Source: Bosea sp. ANAM02 (lineage in GTDB: Bacteria > Pseudomonadota > Alphaproteobacteria > Rhizobiales > Beijerinckiaceae). Taken from it: a DNA stretch of 64,000 nucleotides. Positions 18,088 to 26,260 of this stretch are shown piece after piece. Position 1 is the first letter of the stretch. Each line of letters starts with the position of its first letter. Under the pieces are notes generated by a model. It was not told the DNA's origin, searched no databases, and saw nothing but the letters and a program-made list of their open reading frames with translations. The stretch is from assembly GCF_011764485.1 (NCBI RefSeq), contig NZ_AP022849.1, forward strand, positions 620,001-684,000, read 5' to 3'. Made by a program: the position numbers and the translations under genes.

Positions 18088-19131
18088 GTGCATAAGGTCC
18101 TTTCAGCGTTCCTCATTGCCAGCGGCATGACACTCGGAACCGCCGGTGCGTTGGCTGCAAACTGCACGCCGCCGGCCGAGCCGGAAGGGCAGGGCATCCG
18201 ATTCCTGCTCGGCATCCAGCCATCCGATGGCATCCTAGACGTCTGGTGCCGAATTCAGGCGGTCCCGGGGAATTATCGCGTCAACGTCCTCTTCCCTGCT
18301 CACAAGGCGCATCGTTCGTTCGAGGCCTCCTTCGACGGATCTCGCTCGCGCCCGAAGGAGGAGCTCGCAAACTTCATCCGATCGCTCCTTCCGACGAAGG
18401 ACGGCAAGATGACCGACGAGCAGGGGATGGCCTTCCCGGCGGTTCTCGGCACGAGTGTGCAGGCGCAAGCGCCAGAGGCTCCTGATGGCCAAGGCATCGG
18501 TGTCCCCAAGGCTCTCCCTGGCTCTGACGTCATCGCGCTCTGGGAGCCTGTCGTACTTCGTGTGCGGCCTCTCAAGATCGCGGACGCCGAGTTCACACTC
18601 CTCGTCACATTCCGGCCCAGCGCGGCACGCTTCCTGATGGGGCTCACGGGCTCGGCGGAGCGCTTCCAGGTGCAGGGCTACAAGTCGCGGGTTCTCGGCC
18701 CCGATGGCGTATCGGGGTGCCCGAAGCGCATCCCGAGCTGCGACAAGCTGCCGGAAGTCGTTTCCCTGGACACCGCTTGGATTGTGGATTCGGTCAAGCT
18801 CGAAGCCTCCGGAGGTGGCCTCTCAAGGGCGGCCGCGACCGTTCTTGGGCAGCTCGTTGAGGATAACCGCTCCTATGTCGGCTCCAACACGATGCAGCGA
18901 TTTTCGGCGCCCTACGGCGAAGGCGAGGTGAATGCTGATGATGGCGTCCGCGAAGTGCTCGCTCTGGCTACCGGAGATCTGCAGCGGGCGGCCGGCACGC
19001 AGACCATCGAGGTTCTCTGGCGCGAGCGGCGCAACAGCAAGGGCACCTACGCGACCAACCTGGCTGACTGGCTGAAGCAGGTTCGAGAGCAGCTGGTCTA
19101 CCAGTACGGCGCGAAGCAGGCGACACCATAG
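18088..19131 (+). CDS. Secreted hypothetical protein
   Basis: 347-aa protein with a signal peptide (about 1-23, ending LGTAGALAA) and four Cys residues suited to disulphides in the mature part (CTPP, VWCRI, GCPKRIPSCDK). The GTG start at 18088 is followed by a conventional hydrophobic core. Expected to be periplasmic. No enzyme motif. The convergent scpB gene ends 29 bases downstream. Confidence 0.6.
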   Translation: MHKVLSAFLIASGMTLGTAGALAANCTPPAEPEGQGIRFLLGIQPSDGILDVWCRIQAVPGNYRVNVLFPAHKAHRSFEASFDGSRSRPKEELANFIRSLLPTKDGKMTDEQGMAFPAVLGTSVQAQAPEAPDGQGIGVPKALPGSDVIALWEPVVLRVRPLKIADAEFTLLVTFRPSAARFLMGLTGSAERFQVQGYKSRVLGPDGVSGCPKRIPSCDKLPEVVSLDTAWIVDSVKLEASGGGLSRAAATVLGQLVEDNRSYVGSNTMQRFSAPYGEGEVNADDGVREVLALATGDLQRAAGTQTIEVLWRERRNSKGTYATNLADWLKQVREQLVYQYGAKQATP

Positions 19132-19160
19132 TCGACCCGACGCGACCCGCCACGAAGCCG

Positions 19161-19694
19161 CTATCGGTCCGAGAGATCGAGCGAGAAGGCTTCCTCGGGG
19201 GTCGGGAGATCCGAAAGCGACGAAAGGCCTGTGCGCTCCAGGAATTTCGCCGTCGTGGCATACGCGGCGGCAGCCCCCGTGCCGCGGCGCCGGCCAACGA
19301 CTTCGACGAGACCGGCATCGACAAGTGCGTCGAGTACAACGCGGCCCAGCTTCACACCCCGAACGGTCTCTATCTGCTTCAGTGTTACGGGCTGGTGCAT
19401 GGCGATCACCGCCAGGGTGGCGACAGCTTGCTCTGAGAGCCTACGGCCCGAGCCCAGTCGCGCCTCTGCAGGAAGCAGCTCGGCGCGCGCGCGCATCATA
19501 TAGCCGCCGCCCTCATGAACAACTTCGATACCACGCCCCTTCCAGAAGGCGCAGATGCGTTCGATTGCGCCTGCGACATCAGCGCCGGCGGGCATCATCT
19601 CTGAGAGACGTTCCGGCTTCAGAGGTCGCGAGGCTGCGAAGAGCGCGGCCTCGATGCGCTGATCGAGCGTGGCGAAGAGCGGCTCGATGGTCAT
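19161..19694 (-). CDS. scpB: Segregation and condensation protein B
   Basis: 177-aa winged-helix protein of the SMC-ScpAB condensin, which organises DNA for segregation. Signature blocks: a first winged helix with EAALFAASRPLKPERLSEMM (15-34), then the diagnostic LSEQAVATLAVIAMHQPVTLKQIETVRGV (about 85-112) and YATTAKFLERTGLSSLSDLP (about 145-165). Length is typical (170-230). The ATG overlaps the upstream gene by 4 bases (19691-19694). A plasmid-borne smc lies 9 kb away on the same strand, so a full plasmid condensin is likely, but a recognisable ScpA is missing. Confidence 0.88.
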   Translation of the reverse strand: MTIEPLFATLDQRIEAALFAASRPLKPERLSEMMPAGADVAGAIERICAFWKGRGIEVVHEGGGYMMRARAELLPAEARLGSGRRLSEQAVATLAVIAMHQPVTLKQIETVRGVKLGRVVLDALVDAGLVEVVGRRRGTGAAAAYATTAKFLERTGLSSLSDLPTPEEAFSLDLSDR

Positions 19695-20665
19695 GCGGCG
19701 TGTTCGGAGCCCCACTCGGCGCGGAGCGCTTCGGCGGCCTTCAGCGCACGAGGGACCGAGATATTGGCGGCCTTGTTGGCCTGGACCAGCTCGACGACGA
19801 CCTTCTCGTCGAGGTCGAGGCGCCCGCGGCTCAACTGCCGAAGCGCGATGATGACGATGTCCTTGCTCTGCGCCGCGACCGCGCGCTCGATCACCTGCTG
19901 GGCTTGATCGAGGACGGACATCAGCCCGGTGATCACATCGATGCTGCGGCTGATCTGAGCGTTCATCGCGAAATTGTAGGCGTTGGCGAGCGCCTTGGCC
20001 GCAGCCGACAGCGCCGAAGCCGTGGCCTTGGGGTCGATACCGGCCGCGTCGGACAGCTGGGTGATCGTCACATTGCTCATCACAAGGACCGACCAGATCT
20101 CGCGGAGGTAGAGGTCCGGAGTTCCCTCCGAGGTGATGGCGCCTTCGATCTCGCCGAGCAGCGGCACGAACCCCTTGAGCACCGCCTGATAATCGGCGCG
20201 GGAGACCCGCACCAGGCGGTGACGCCAATTCTCGTCCGCCTCCGGCAGAGCGTCGATGTCACGCTCGATGCCGCTGGCATGCTCGATCAAGGTCGCGATC
20301 CCGAACAACGCGGCCGGCATCGATCCGTGTTCCTCTTCGAGGGCACTGAGGAAGTCGTCCTCGGTCAGGAGCGAGAGATTGCCGCTCTTGTCGCTGAGAT
20401 CGATTGCGAGCCTTCGCGTCGCGGCCGTCAAGCCCTCAACAGCCTCAAGGGGTATCTTGAACTTGGCCGCTAGCGCGTCGGCGAAGATCCGTGCCGCCTC
20501 GACCACAGCCTGGATTCGGTCGAGGTGAGAGGCCTCGAAATGGCGGAGCGTCGGAATGCTAGCTGCCAGCTCGACATACTCGCTAACCGCTCCAGCCTGG
20601 GCCATCACGTTCATTGACACGTTCTCCAATCCATCTGCCACGCGGTGCGGCAGTTCGACTTTCAT
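19691..20665 (-). CDS. Unrecognised protein translationally coupled to ScpB
   Basis: 324-aa, almost entirely helical soluble protein in the position normally taken by scpA, its stop overlapping the scpB start (ATGA). I cannot see the ScpA N-terminal signature (FEGPLDLLL). The C-terminal region (IVIIALRQLSRGRLDLDEKVVVELV, about 276-300) has the general shape of a small winged helix, as the kleisin C terminus does, but this is weak. A start at 20665 is assumed; ATG codons at 20614 and 20605 are alternatives. Candidate functional replacement for the kleisin subunit, by position only. Confidence 0.55.
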   Translation of the reverse strand: MKVELPHRVADGLENVSMNVMAQAGAVSEYVELAASIPTLRHFEASHLDRIQAVVEAARIFADALAAKFKIPLEAVEGLTAATRRLAIDLSDKSGNLSLLTEDDFLSALEEEHGSMPAALFGIATLIEHASGIERDIDALPEADENWRHRLVRVSRADYQAVLKGFVPLLGEIEGAITSEGTPDLYLREIWSVLVMSNVTITQLSDAAGIDPKATASALSAAAKALANAYNFAMNAQISRSIDVITGLMSVLDQAQQVIERAVAAQSKDIVIIALRQLSRGRLDLDEKVVVELVQANKAANISVPRALKAAEALRAEWGSEHAA

Positions 20666-20728
20666 GGAATGAAGGTCCGGTCCTTGTCCACGCTCAAGAA
20701 CCCGCCATCCACCGACCTGATGCGCTGC

Positions 20729-21343
20729 TCAGGCGATAAGAGCGAAGACCTTGTTGGGACGAGAGCCGGCGTGCCAGCGCCAGATTCCAGTGTCGTGCTC
20801 CGTCCGAGAAACGCCTGGATCGAAGGGGGCGCCGATGTTGAGGCGAACCGATCTTTGCTCCATAGCGCTGCCGCTGAAGCCTCGCAGGTATTCAATCAGG
20901 CGGGAGAAAACCTCCTCGGGAAGATATATCGCGGCGCGTCCAGCCAAGTCCCAACCCGCGGCAATCTCCGAAAGCACCGCAATCGGCTTGCACGCTCCAT
21001 AGGCGCGAAACAGCGCATATCGCCCCCGAAGTTCGTCCTCGACGATGGAGAACCCCATCCAGCTGCCGATTTCCCAACCCCCATTGATGACAGCGAGGCG
21101 AACAACTGAATGCGAGATCGGCCGGAGGGATCCCGCCTCAAGGACAAGGCGAGCTCCACCTTCTTCGACCGAGATCAGGTCAATCCGCGGCGGCAGGGGG
21201 CTCGAATGGACGGTGCTGGTCGCCTCGCTTCGAAGCCGCGAACGACCGCTCAGAGCCGTCGGCATGGCCGTCGCCGCAGGCGCAACGACAGGCGAGCTAC
21301 GACGGAACGCGCTCGGCAGGAATCGATCGATTCGGTTCAACAT
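20729..21343 (-). CDS. Hypothetical protein
   Basis: 204-aa protein with a low-complexity basic/Ser-rich N terminus (1-50) and a globular part with many aromatic residues (INGGWEIGSWMGFSIVEDELRGRYALFRAYG, about 86-116). It has no signal peptide, and no motif is recognised. It lies at the left edge of the 535-base operator region and could itself be under its control, because the operators and the AAGGAT-N10-ATCCTT pair (21357-21378) lie directly upstream of its start. Confidence 0.55.
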   Translation of the reverse strand: MLNRIDRFLPSAFRRSSPVVAPAATAMPTALSGRSRLRSEATSTVHSSPLPPRIDLISVEEGGARLVLEAGSLRPISHSVVRLAVINGGWEIGSWMGFSIVEDELRGRYALFRAYGACKPIAVLSEIAAGWDLAGRAAIYLPEEVFSRLIEYLRGFSGSAMEQRSVRLNIGAPFDPGVSRTEHDTGIWRWHAGSRPNKVFALIA

Positions 21344-21356
21344 GGCCGTACTCGTT

Positions 21357-21378
21357 AAGGATTTTGCTTATGATCCTT
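21357..21378. promoter_or_regulatory. AAGGAT-N10-ATCCTT pair upstream of the 204-aa gene
   Basis: AAGGAT at 21357-21362 and ATCCTT at 21373-21378 form an inverted pair 14 bases upstream of the minus-strand gene start. The same arrangement and spacing occurs at 33847-33868. Role as a binding site is inferred. Confidence 0.35.
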
Positions 21379-21447
21379 TTTGAACACGAATTCCTCAATC
21401 CGCGGCTTTTCCTGATCCACCGCTTCATTCGAGTGCGCGAGATAGAC

Positions 21448-21866
21448 ATGCTCCCGATCGGGAACATCAGAGCCCAAACGCGTCGAAAAGCACCTCCCTG
21501 CTCCCGAGCGGGAGCATGGACACTCCCCTCCGGGCGCTTGATCGCGTTCGGTCGCGCCACAGTCACCACGCTCGCGGGAAGCGGCTCACCCCGCCCGGCA
21601 TGACCACCATGGCCTGGGGGACGATAGCGCTCGGCATTTCGAGCACCGACCCGATCGAGAAGGGGGCAAAAGCCTTCAACTCGATCACTATCGCCACGTC
21701 AATGCTCCCGCTCGGTAACATTTTGACCGACTCTCGCCCTCCGGCGGCCATATGTTACCGAGCGGGAACGCCGATTGAGATAAGCATTGTATTTGCCATG
21801 TTCCCGAGCGGTAACAAATGGGCTTGAAACTCGCTATGTCCCAGCCTATGTTACCGATCGGGAACA
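21448..21866. promoter_or_regulatory. Array of six palindromic operators upstream of hipBA
   Basis: Six near-identical palindromes with consensus TGTTMCCGAKCGGKAACA occupy the 535-base gap between 21343 and 21879: 21448-21467, 21499-21516, 21702-21721, 21753-21770, 21799-21816 and 21849-21866. Centres are 50 bases apart within pairs (50, 204, 50, 46, 50). The last site ends 12 bases before the hipB ATG and would cover its ribosome site. The HTH protein HipB is the obvious ligand, since HipB autoregulates hipBA through palindromic repeats in Escherichia coli, though with a different sequence. Short frames overlapping this gap on both strands have no ribosome site and are read as non-coding. 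The stretch 21520-21700 has no clear operator; at most a weak partial site near 21570. Confidence 0.85.
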
Positions 21867-21878
21867 CGGAACTTTATT

Positions 21879-22211
21879 ATGGACGATAACAGCGTCGAGC
21901 GGCGCGCCGCCGAGTGGTCAAAGACGTTCGGAGCGATGATCAAGGCCCGGCGGCGAGCTCAAGGGCTGCATCAGGAGCAGCTTGCTCTGGCCACCGGCGT
22001 TGGTCGGCGCTTTCTGAGCGAACTGGAGAGCGGCAAGAGCACGACGCAGCTCGGCAAGGCCCTGCTTGTCGCGGAGACGCTTGGCATGAGGCTTGATGCC
22101 CTGCTTGAGGGGCCGTCGCAGGCAGCCGCCCCTGGCCCCGATCTTCCCGAGCCCTGCGACGAACTCCCACTCGAAGAGGACGAAGATGGACCGGCTCCCC
22201 GTCCACTTTGA
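21879..22211 (+). CDS. hipB: HipB-like antitoxin (HTH XRE family)
   Basis: 110-aa DNA-binding antitoxin. The HTH_3 domain spans about 15-75 (IKARRRAQGLHQEQLALATG, FLSELESGKSTTQLGKAL). An acidic Pro-rich tail follows (80-110). It is expected to bind the six upstream palindromes, repress hipBA and neutralise HipA. The tail overlaps the hipA start by 26 bases, so the two are co-translated. Compared with other HipB proteins the size is normal. Confidence 0.88.
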   Translation: MDDNSVERRAAEWSKTFGAMIKARRRAQGLHQEQLALATGVGRRFLSELESGKSTTQLGKALLVAETLGMRLDALLEGPSQAAAPGPDLPEPCDELPLEEDEDGPAPRPL

Positions 22212-23496
22212 GCGACGCCTTGTCGGCACCATCGACGTAACCGAGCAGGGGCCTGGCTTTGCCTATGATCCAAGCTGGCTCAGCCTGCAGGGCGCCTTCC
22301 CGATCTCGGTGCTGATGCCACTTTCGGAAGCGAGGGTCGCGCCGCGCATCTTCCTGCCATGGGCTGCCAACCTGCTTCCTGAAAGCGAGCAGCTGCTGTC
22401 CGTCGGACATTTCCTCGGTATGGCTCCCACCGACGTCATGGGAATCCTCTCCCGGATCGGCCGCGATACTGCAGGCGCACTGTCCTTCGGCACGCCTGGC
22501 AACACCAGCACGGCCGGGTGGCGCCCTGTCGAGAGCGCCGAAGCGCTCGAACGCATCATAAACGAGCTGCCGAACAAGCCCTTCCTGCTCAGCGAGGACG
22601 GCGTGTCGATGTCGCTCGCTGGCGCCCAGACCAAGCTCGGCGTCTCAATCGACGACGCCGGGCACATCTGCGTCCCGGCCGATGGCTCTCCGTCCACGCA
22701 CATCCTGAAGCCCGACGCCCTGAAGCATATGTGGGGCAGTGTCCAGAACGAGGCGTACTGCCTAACATTGGCGAGGCTCGTTGGCCTGCCGACGGCGAAG
22801 GTGACCACCGGGCGCGCCGGCAGCCGCAGTTACCTGCTCGTCGAGCGCTACGACCGCATCAAGGGAAGCGAGGGGCGCTGGCGTCGGCGCCACCAGGAGG
22901 ATTTCTGCCAAGCCCTTGGCCGGCTCCCGAGCGCGAAGTACGAAAGCAATGATACCGGAACCCGTGGCCCGGGATTGGCCGAAATGTTCACCGTCACCCG
23001 GGAGAACATGCCGATCGCCGACGTCCTGCATCTGCTCGATGCCGTCGTGTTCAATGTGATCATCGGCAACACGGATGCGCACGCCAAGAACTTTTCACTG
23101 ACTCTATCGGCAAGCGGCGCACGCCTCGCTCCCGCCTACGACCTGATGAATGCTGACGTATGGGAGAACGTCAGCAAGAACCTCTCGCAGAAAATCGCGG
23201 GAAAGAACCGTGGTGAACACCTGCGCGGTCGGCACTGGCAGCGCTTTGCGAAGGATTGCGGACTGAACCCTGCTCAGGTGCTGAAGCGTGTCGAGTCGCT
23301 CTGTGAGGCCGTCCTGGCAAAGGCAGCCGAGGCCGAGCGCCTGGTGGAGGCAATGCCCGCCGGCGGGCATCCCCTGCTGCCTGCCGTTCGCTCCGCGGTC
23401 GAGGTCCACGCGCGCGCGCTCACACGCCAACTATCAGAGGTCGAGGAGACCGATGACCTCGACGCCGAGGCGTCGGTGTCCGCGCTGGCCCGCTGA
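22186..23496 (+). CDS. hipA: HipA-like serine/threonine kinase toxin
   Basis: 436-aa kinase toxin; known HipA proteins phosphorylate glutamyl-tRNA synthetase and cause growth arrest. The N-terminal HipA_N domain (MDRLPVHFERRLVGTIDV) is followed by the autophosphorylation loop region SMSLAGAQTKLGV (about 143-155), the LVERYDRI strand (about 220), the catalytic FNVIIGNTDAHAKNFSL (about 287-303) and the metal-binding LAPAYDLMNA. All key residues are present, so the toxin looks active. ATG at 22186 is chosen over an ORF start at 22093 because AGAGGA precedes it and homology starts there. Confidence 0.9.
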   Translation: MDRLPVHFERRLVGTIDVTEQGPGFAYDPSWLSLQGAFPISVLMPLSEARVAPRIFLPWAANLLPESEQLLSVGHFLGMAPTDVMGILSRIGRDTAGALSFGTPGNTSTAGWRPVESAEALERIINELPNKPFLLSEDGVSMSLAGAQTKLGVSIDDAGHICVPADGSPSTHILKPDALKHMWGSVQNEAYCLTLARLVGLPTAKVTTGRAGSRSYLLVERYDRIKGSEGRWRRRHQEDFCQALGRLPSAKYESNDTGTRGPGLAEMFTVTRENMPIADVLHLLDAVVFNVIIGNTDAHAKNFSLTLSASGARLAPAYDLMNADVWENVSKNLSQKIAGKNRGEHLRGRHWQRFAKDCGLNPAQVLKRVESLCEAVLAKAAEAERLVEAMPAGGHPLLPAVRSAVEVHARALTRQLSEVEETDDLDAEASVSALAR

Positions 23497-23575
23497 TCAG
23501 GCCCGCGCGGCGACCGCCGGGTCAGCGTATTAACCCTGGCGTGACTATGACTTATTGCCGTGCATCTCAAGTAAA

Positions 23576-24211
23576 TCAACGCGCGATGATCTGTCTAATC
23601 TGGGCGCCATAGTAATTCACGTAGGATGGGACGCGAATTAGCGTCACCGTGGCGATTAAATCTTGTGAAGTTCGCTGCTTAGAAGACTGATATGTTACAA
23701 GTATCGGTACTTCAATTGTCCACGACCATCTTATATTACCGTAAGCATCATTCAGCAACCCCTGAGACAGGATACGTGCCGGACCGCTAGGCGCCGCCGT
23801 CGTGACATACTTGTTCTCGACGACAGCGACGAAATTTCCCGATTCCCGGAGGGCTCGCTGATAGCCGTCCCAGCCGATCGGGGTCATGAGCCGCTGGGCA
23901 GACTGAAACTGACGCCGGTAGTTCGCGAAGTCGAAGGTGTAGACGCGCGTCACCGCATCCATCGTCCACTTCAGAACATCCTCGTCGCTCGCGTGTCGCT
24001 GATCGAGCGGGATGACCGGGAGAAGCTTCCCCGATGGCTCCGTCATCAGATATCGATACTCGTCCTCGCGCGTAAGAATGGACCAGGTTCCGAGCAGCGA
24101 CAGCCCCGTAAGCGCGACCATGACAACGATCATGCGCAGGAGATATTGGATTCGCGTGCGGCGGTAGTTGTCGCGCAAAAGGATTGTGGCGACGATTTTC
24201 TCTGCGTCCAT
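23576..24211 (-). CDS. dotI: DotI/IcmL-like type IVB conjugation protein
   Basis: 211-aa inner-membrane protein of type IVB secretion/conjugation systems (DotI/IcmL in Legionella, TraM in R64). One transmembrane segment (about 23-46) is preceded by the cytosolic ILLRDNYRRTRIQYLLR stretch and followed by a periplasmic domain with the family pattern: VYTFDFANYRRQFQSAQRLMT, then GWDGYQRALRESGNF, and IRWSWTIEVPILVTYQ. Start at ATG 24211; an extension to 24262 is less likely. Divergent from the icmD-like gene; the shared 178-base gap contains the ATCCTT/AAGGAT motif. Other core components such as DotG, DotH and DotA are not in the window. Confidence 0.82.
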   Translation of the reverse strand: MDAEKIVATILLRDNYRRTRIQYLLRMIVVMVALTGLSLLGTWSILTREDEYRYLMTEPSGKLLPVIPLDQRHASDEDVLKWTMDAVTRVYTFDFANYRRQFQSAQRLMTPIGWDGYQRALRESGNFVAVVENKYVTTAAPSGPARILSQGLLNDAYGNIRWSWTIEVPILVTYQSSKQRTSQDLIATVTLIRVPSYVNYYGAQIRQIIAR

Positions 24212-24276
24212 GACGACTCCGATCGACGCCGGTAGCTTCCCATTGAAAGTGAAGAAGCGCAATCAATGGAATTTCG

Positions 24277-24315
24277 AAGGATTGCCCTACAGCGATCCTT
24301 GTGAGTCCCAAGGAT
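24277..24315. promoter_or_regulatory. AAGGAT, ATCCTT-N9-AAGGAT cluster between dotI and icmD-like genes
   Basis: AAGGAT at 24277-24282, ATCCTT at 24295-24300 and AAGGAT at 24310-24315. The last two form an inverted pair with a 9-base spacer, as at 41065-41085 and 43445-43465. It lies 66-75 bases from both divergent starts. Binding site or promoter role is inferred. Confidence 0.4.
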
Positions 24316-24389
24316 CGGCCTTACACTGCTCGCGCCGCAATGCTATGTGGCGAATCCATCCTGATCCATGAGGATCGAAAGGGACGCAG

Positions 24390-24773
24390 ATGAAGACCTT
24401 CGAGAAGATTCGGGCTCTGCCCTATCTCGCGCTGGCCGTCGTCACGGTTCACCTGATGAGCGCAGCTCCAGCTCTCGCTCAGCAGTCGACCACGATCGGC
24501 GATGCGGCGCAGACCTGGACCCGCCAGCTGACCAACGTCGGTAAGTTCCTGGTCGCCGGTTGCTTCCTCGTCGGCATCGGCTTTGCCGGTGTTGGACTGA
24601 TGAAGCTCAAGGAAGCCGCCGCCGAGCAGGGCCGTGGCCAGACCAAGTATTCGGACGGCCTGTGGCGCATCGCCGTCGGCGCCGGCCTCGCCGCGCTGCC
24701 CGCGGTCGTCAACATGACCTCGAACTCCACCGGTCTCGGCGGCGTCTCGATCACGAACGCCTCGGGCTTCTGA
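24390..24773 (+). CDS. IcmD/DotP-like membrane protein
   Basis: 127-aa protein with a signal peptide (about 1-30, ending APALAQ) and two transmembrane segments separated by a charged loop (VGKFLVAGCFLVGIGFAGVGLMKLKEAAAEQ, about 50-80; LWRIAVGAGLAALPAVV, about 88-104). This GFxxxGxxKLK pattern and the size match IcmD/DotP of type IVB systems (TraR in R64), pilin-like or membrane-core subunits. ATG at 24390. Followed after 36 bases by a larger related gene. Assignment is by pattern, not alignment. Confidence 0.65.
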   Translation: MKTFEKIRALPYLALAVVTVHLMSAAPALAQQSTTIGDAAQTWTRQLTNVGKFLVAGCFLVGIGFAGVGLMKLKEAAAEQGRGQTKYSDGLWRIAVGAGLAALPAVVNMTSNSTGLGGVSITNASGF

Positions 24774-24809
24774 GCCCGAGCTGTCTCAAGCGTCCCCGGG
24801 AGGTCGGCG

Positions 24810-25850
24810 ATGCAGCATCGTCAAGTTTACGAGCCCGCATTCGTCGCCCTCCTGGCGCTTCTGATCTCGTCCCCGGCCTGGGCACAGGCTGGTGGAACAG
24901 CCAACACCCTCGGACAGAGTACATTCGACGCTCTGCGCGATCTGATCGGCCCGATCATGATCGCGATCTCCTTCACGGCCTTCCTTGCCGGCCTCTATCT
25001 GGTCGGGAAGGGCATTCTGAAGCTGAAGGAGGCTGCCAACTCCCGTGACGGGAGCTACGGCGCCGCGGCGACGAGCCTGATCGCAGGAACTCTGCTGATC
25101 GCTCTGCCGGAGGCTGCCGGAATGGGCATGACCTCGCTGCTTGGTGCGAACGGCATCTTCGGATCCGGAGATCTCCGGGCGGCCCGCATCCTCGATGCTA
25201 CCTCCGATGGTGGCGGCGCGGCGAGCCAGCTGAGCCAGCGCATCCTCAGCATGGTCCAGATCAAGGGCGTGGATAACTGCATCACCTCCGCAGACCCGGT
25301 TCCTTGCCTCGCCAAGAACGTCGCCAACAACGTCGTTCCCGTCGGCGTTCTCGCGGTCTTCGCGTTTGTCTTCCTGGCCGGGCTGGTCCAGCTCGCCGGC
25401 GCAATCGGGGAGCTCGCCCGTCACGAACAGAACCGCGGATCGATTCCACCGGGCTGGTGGATGAAGGTCTTCACCGCCGTCCTGATGATGAACGGCCCGT
25501 TCCTGTTGCGCGCCGCGACGCAGTCAATCACCGGACAGACCGGGGCGATCGGCGGCAGCGGATTGATGGAGGGTGCCTCAATCCTGCGCTACTCGAACGT
25601 GGGCGGAATATTCACGCAATACGAGAGCGTTATAGGGCATATCTTTACGATCTTGACGCTTTTTGGCGCCATCGCCTTCGTCCGCGGGCTGTTCCTCATG
25701 AAGTCGGCCGCCGAAGGTCGTTCGAATTCAACACTCGGCCATGGCATCACGTTCCTCGTCGCGGGTGTGCTTCTGGCCAACAGCAAGGTCTCGACCTGCA
25801 TCATCATGAACACGATGATGGGCAGCGGCTTCGGCTTCTGCAGCGCCTGA
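24810..25850 (+). CDS. IcmC/DotE-like membrane protein with repeated unit
   Basis: 346-aa protein with a signal peptide (1-25) and about six hydrophobic segments. Two halves resemble each other and the neighbouring IcmD-like protein: IMIAISFTAFLAGLYLVGKGILKLKEA (about 49-75) with a downstream SLIAGTLLIALPEA, and HIFTILTLFGAIAFVRGLFLMKSAAEG (about 275-301) with ITFLVAGVLLANSKV. Between them lies another TM pair (VPVGVLAVFAFVFLAGLVQL). Standard IcmC/DotE is about 200 aa, so this looks like a duplication or fusion of two IcmC/IcmD-type units. Cys pairs are present in the middle loop. Convergent with the gene at 25854 (three-base gap). Confidence 0.6.
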   Translation: MQHRQVYEPAFVALLALLISSPAWAQAGGTANTLGQSTFDALRDLIGPIMIAISFTAFLAGLYLVGKGILKLKEAANSRDGSYGAAATSLIAGTLLIALPEAAGMGMTSLLGANGIFGSGDLRAARILDATSDGGGAASQLSQRILSMVQIKGVDNCITSADPVPCLAKNVANNVVPVGVLAVFAFVFLAGLVQLAGAIGELARHEQNRGSIPPGWWMKVFTAVLMMNGPFLLRAATQSITGQTGAIGGSGLMEGASILRYSNVGGIFTQYESVIGHIFTILTLFGAIAFVRGLFLMKSAAEGRSNSTLGHGITFLVAGVLLANSKVSTCIIMNTMMGSGFGFCSA

Positions 25851-25853
25851 TCG

Positions 25854-26258
25854 CTATCTGTCAGGATCCGCGACGGAGACGATCCGTCGCCACGCTCGGC
25901 CGAGCACGCTGATCATCGCGACCGCGTTCGTCAGGTTGTCGACATCGCAGGCCGCGACGGTTCCCATGGAACGTCCTCTCCAAGGCGCAATCTTGACCTG
26001 GAGACTGTTGTCCTCCCAGCTCAGCTGCAAGTCGAGGGTTGAACGCGATGGCACCGAGCAGCGAACCGACACCCCGTCGACCATGACGTAGATCGGACCT
26101 CTATCGCGCACGAGACCGTGCATCTCCCTGGGAATGTGCTGGACAACGTCCTCCAGGGCTTCACCAATAGCGGCGCGCTGACGTGCGGCATCCACCGAAG
26201 TCCCGAAGACGGCCGCAAAGGCGTCGTCCAGCAGAACCTCAGTGGTCAGCCGTGCCAT
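25854..26258 (-). CDS. Hypothetical protein
   Basis: 134-aa soluble protein with a helical N terminus and a beta-rich centre (GPIYVMVDGVSVRCSVPS, LDLQLSWEDNSLQVKIAPW). No signal peptide. The ATG at 26258 follows the upstream gene (stop at 26261) by only 2 bases, so the two form an operon. The gene ends close to the conjugation genes but on the opposite strand. No family recognised. Confidence 0.55.
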   Translation of the reverse strand: MARLTTEVLLDDAFAAVFGTSVDAARQRAAIGEALEDVVQHIPREMHGLVRDRGPIYVMVDGVSVRCSVPSRSTLDLQLSWEDNSLQVKIAPWRGRSMGTVAACDVDNLTNAVAMISVLGRAWRRIVSVADPDR

Positions 26259-26260
26259 GG

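Noticed and set aside
19691..20665. ScpA
   Set aside because: The ScpA N-terminal signature is not visible; only the position supports it.
21364..21827. Short frames in the gap before hipB
   Set aside because: They run through the operator palindromes on both strands and have no ribosome site.
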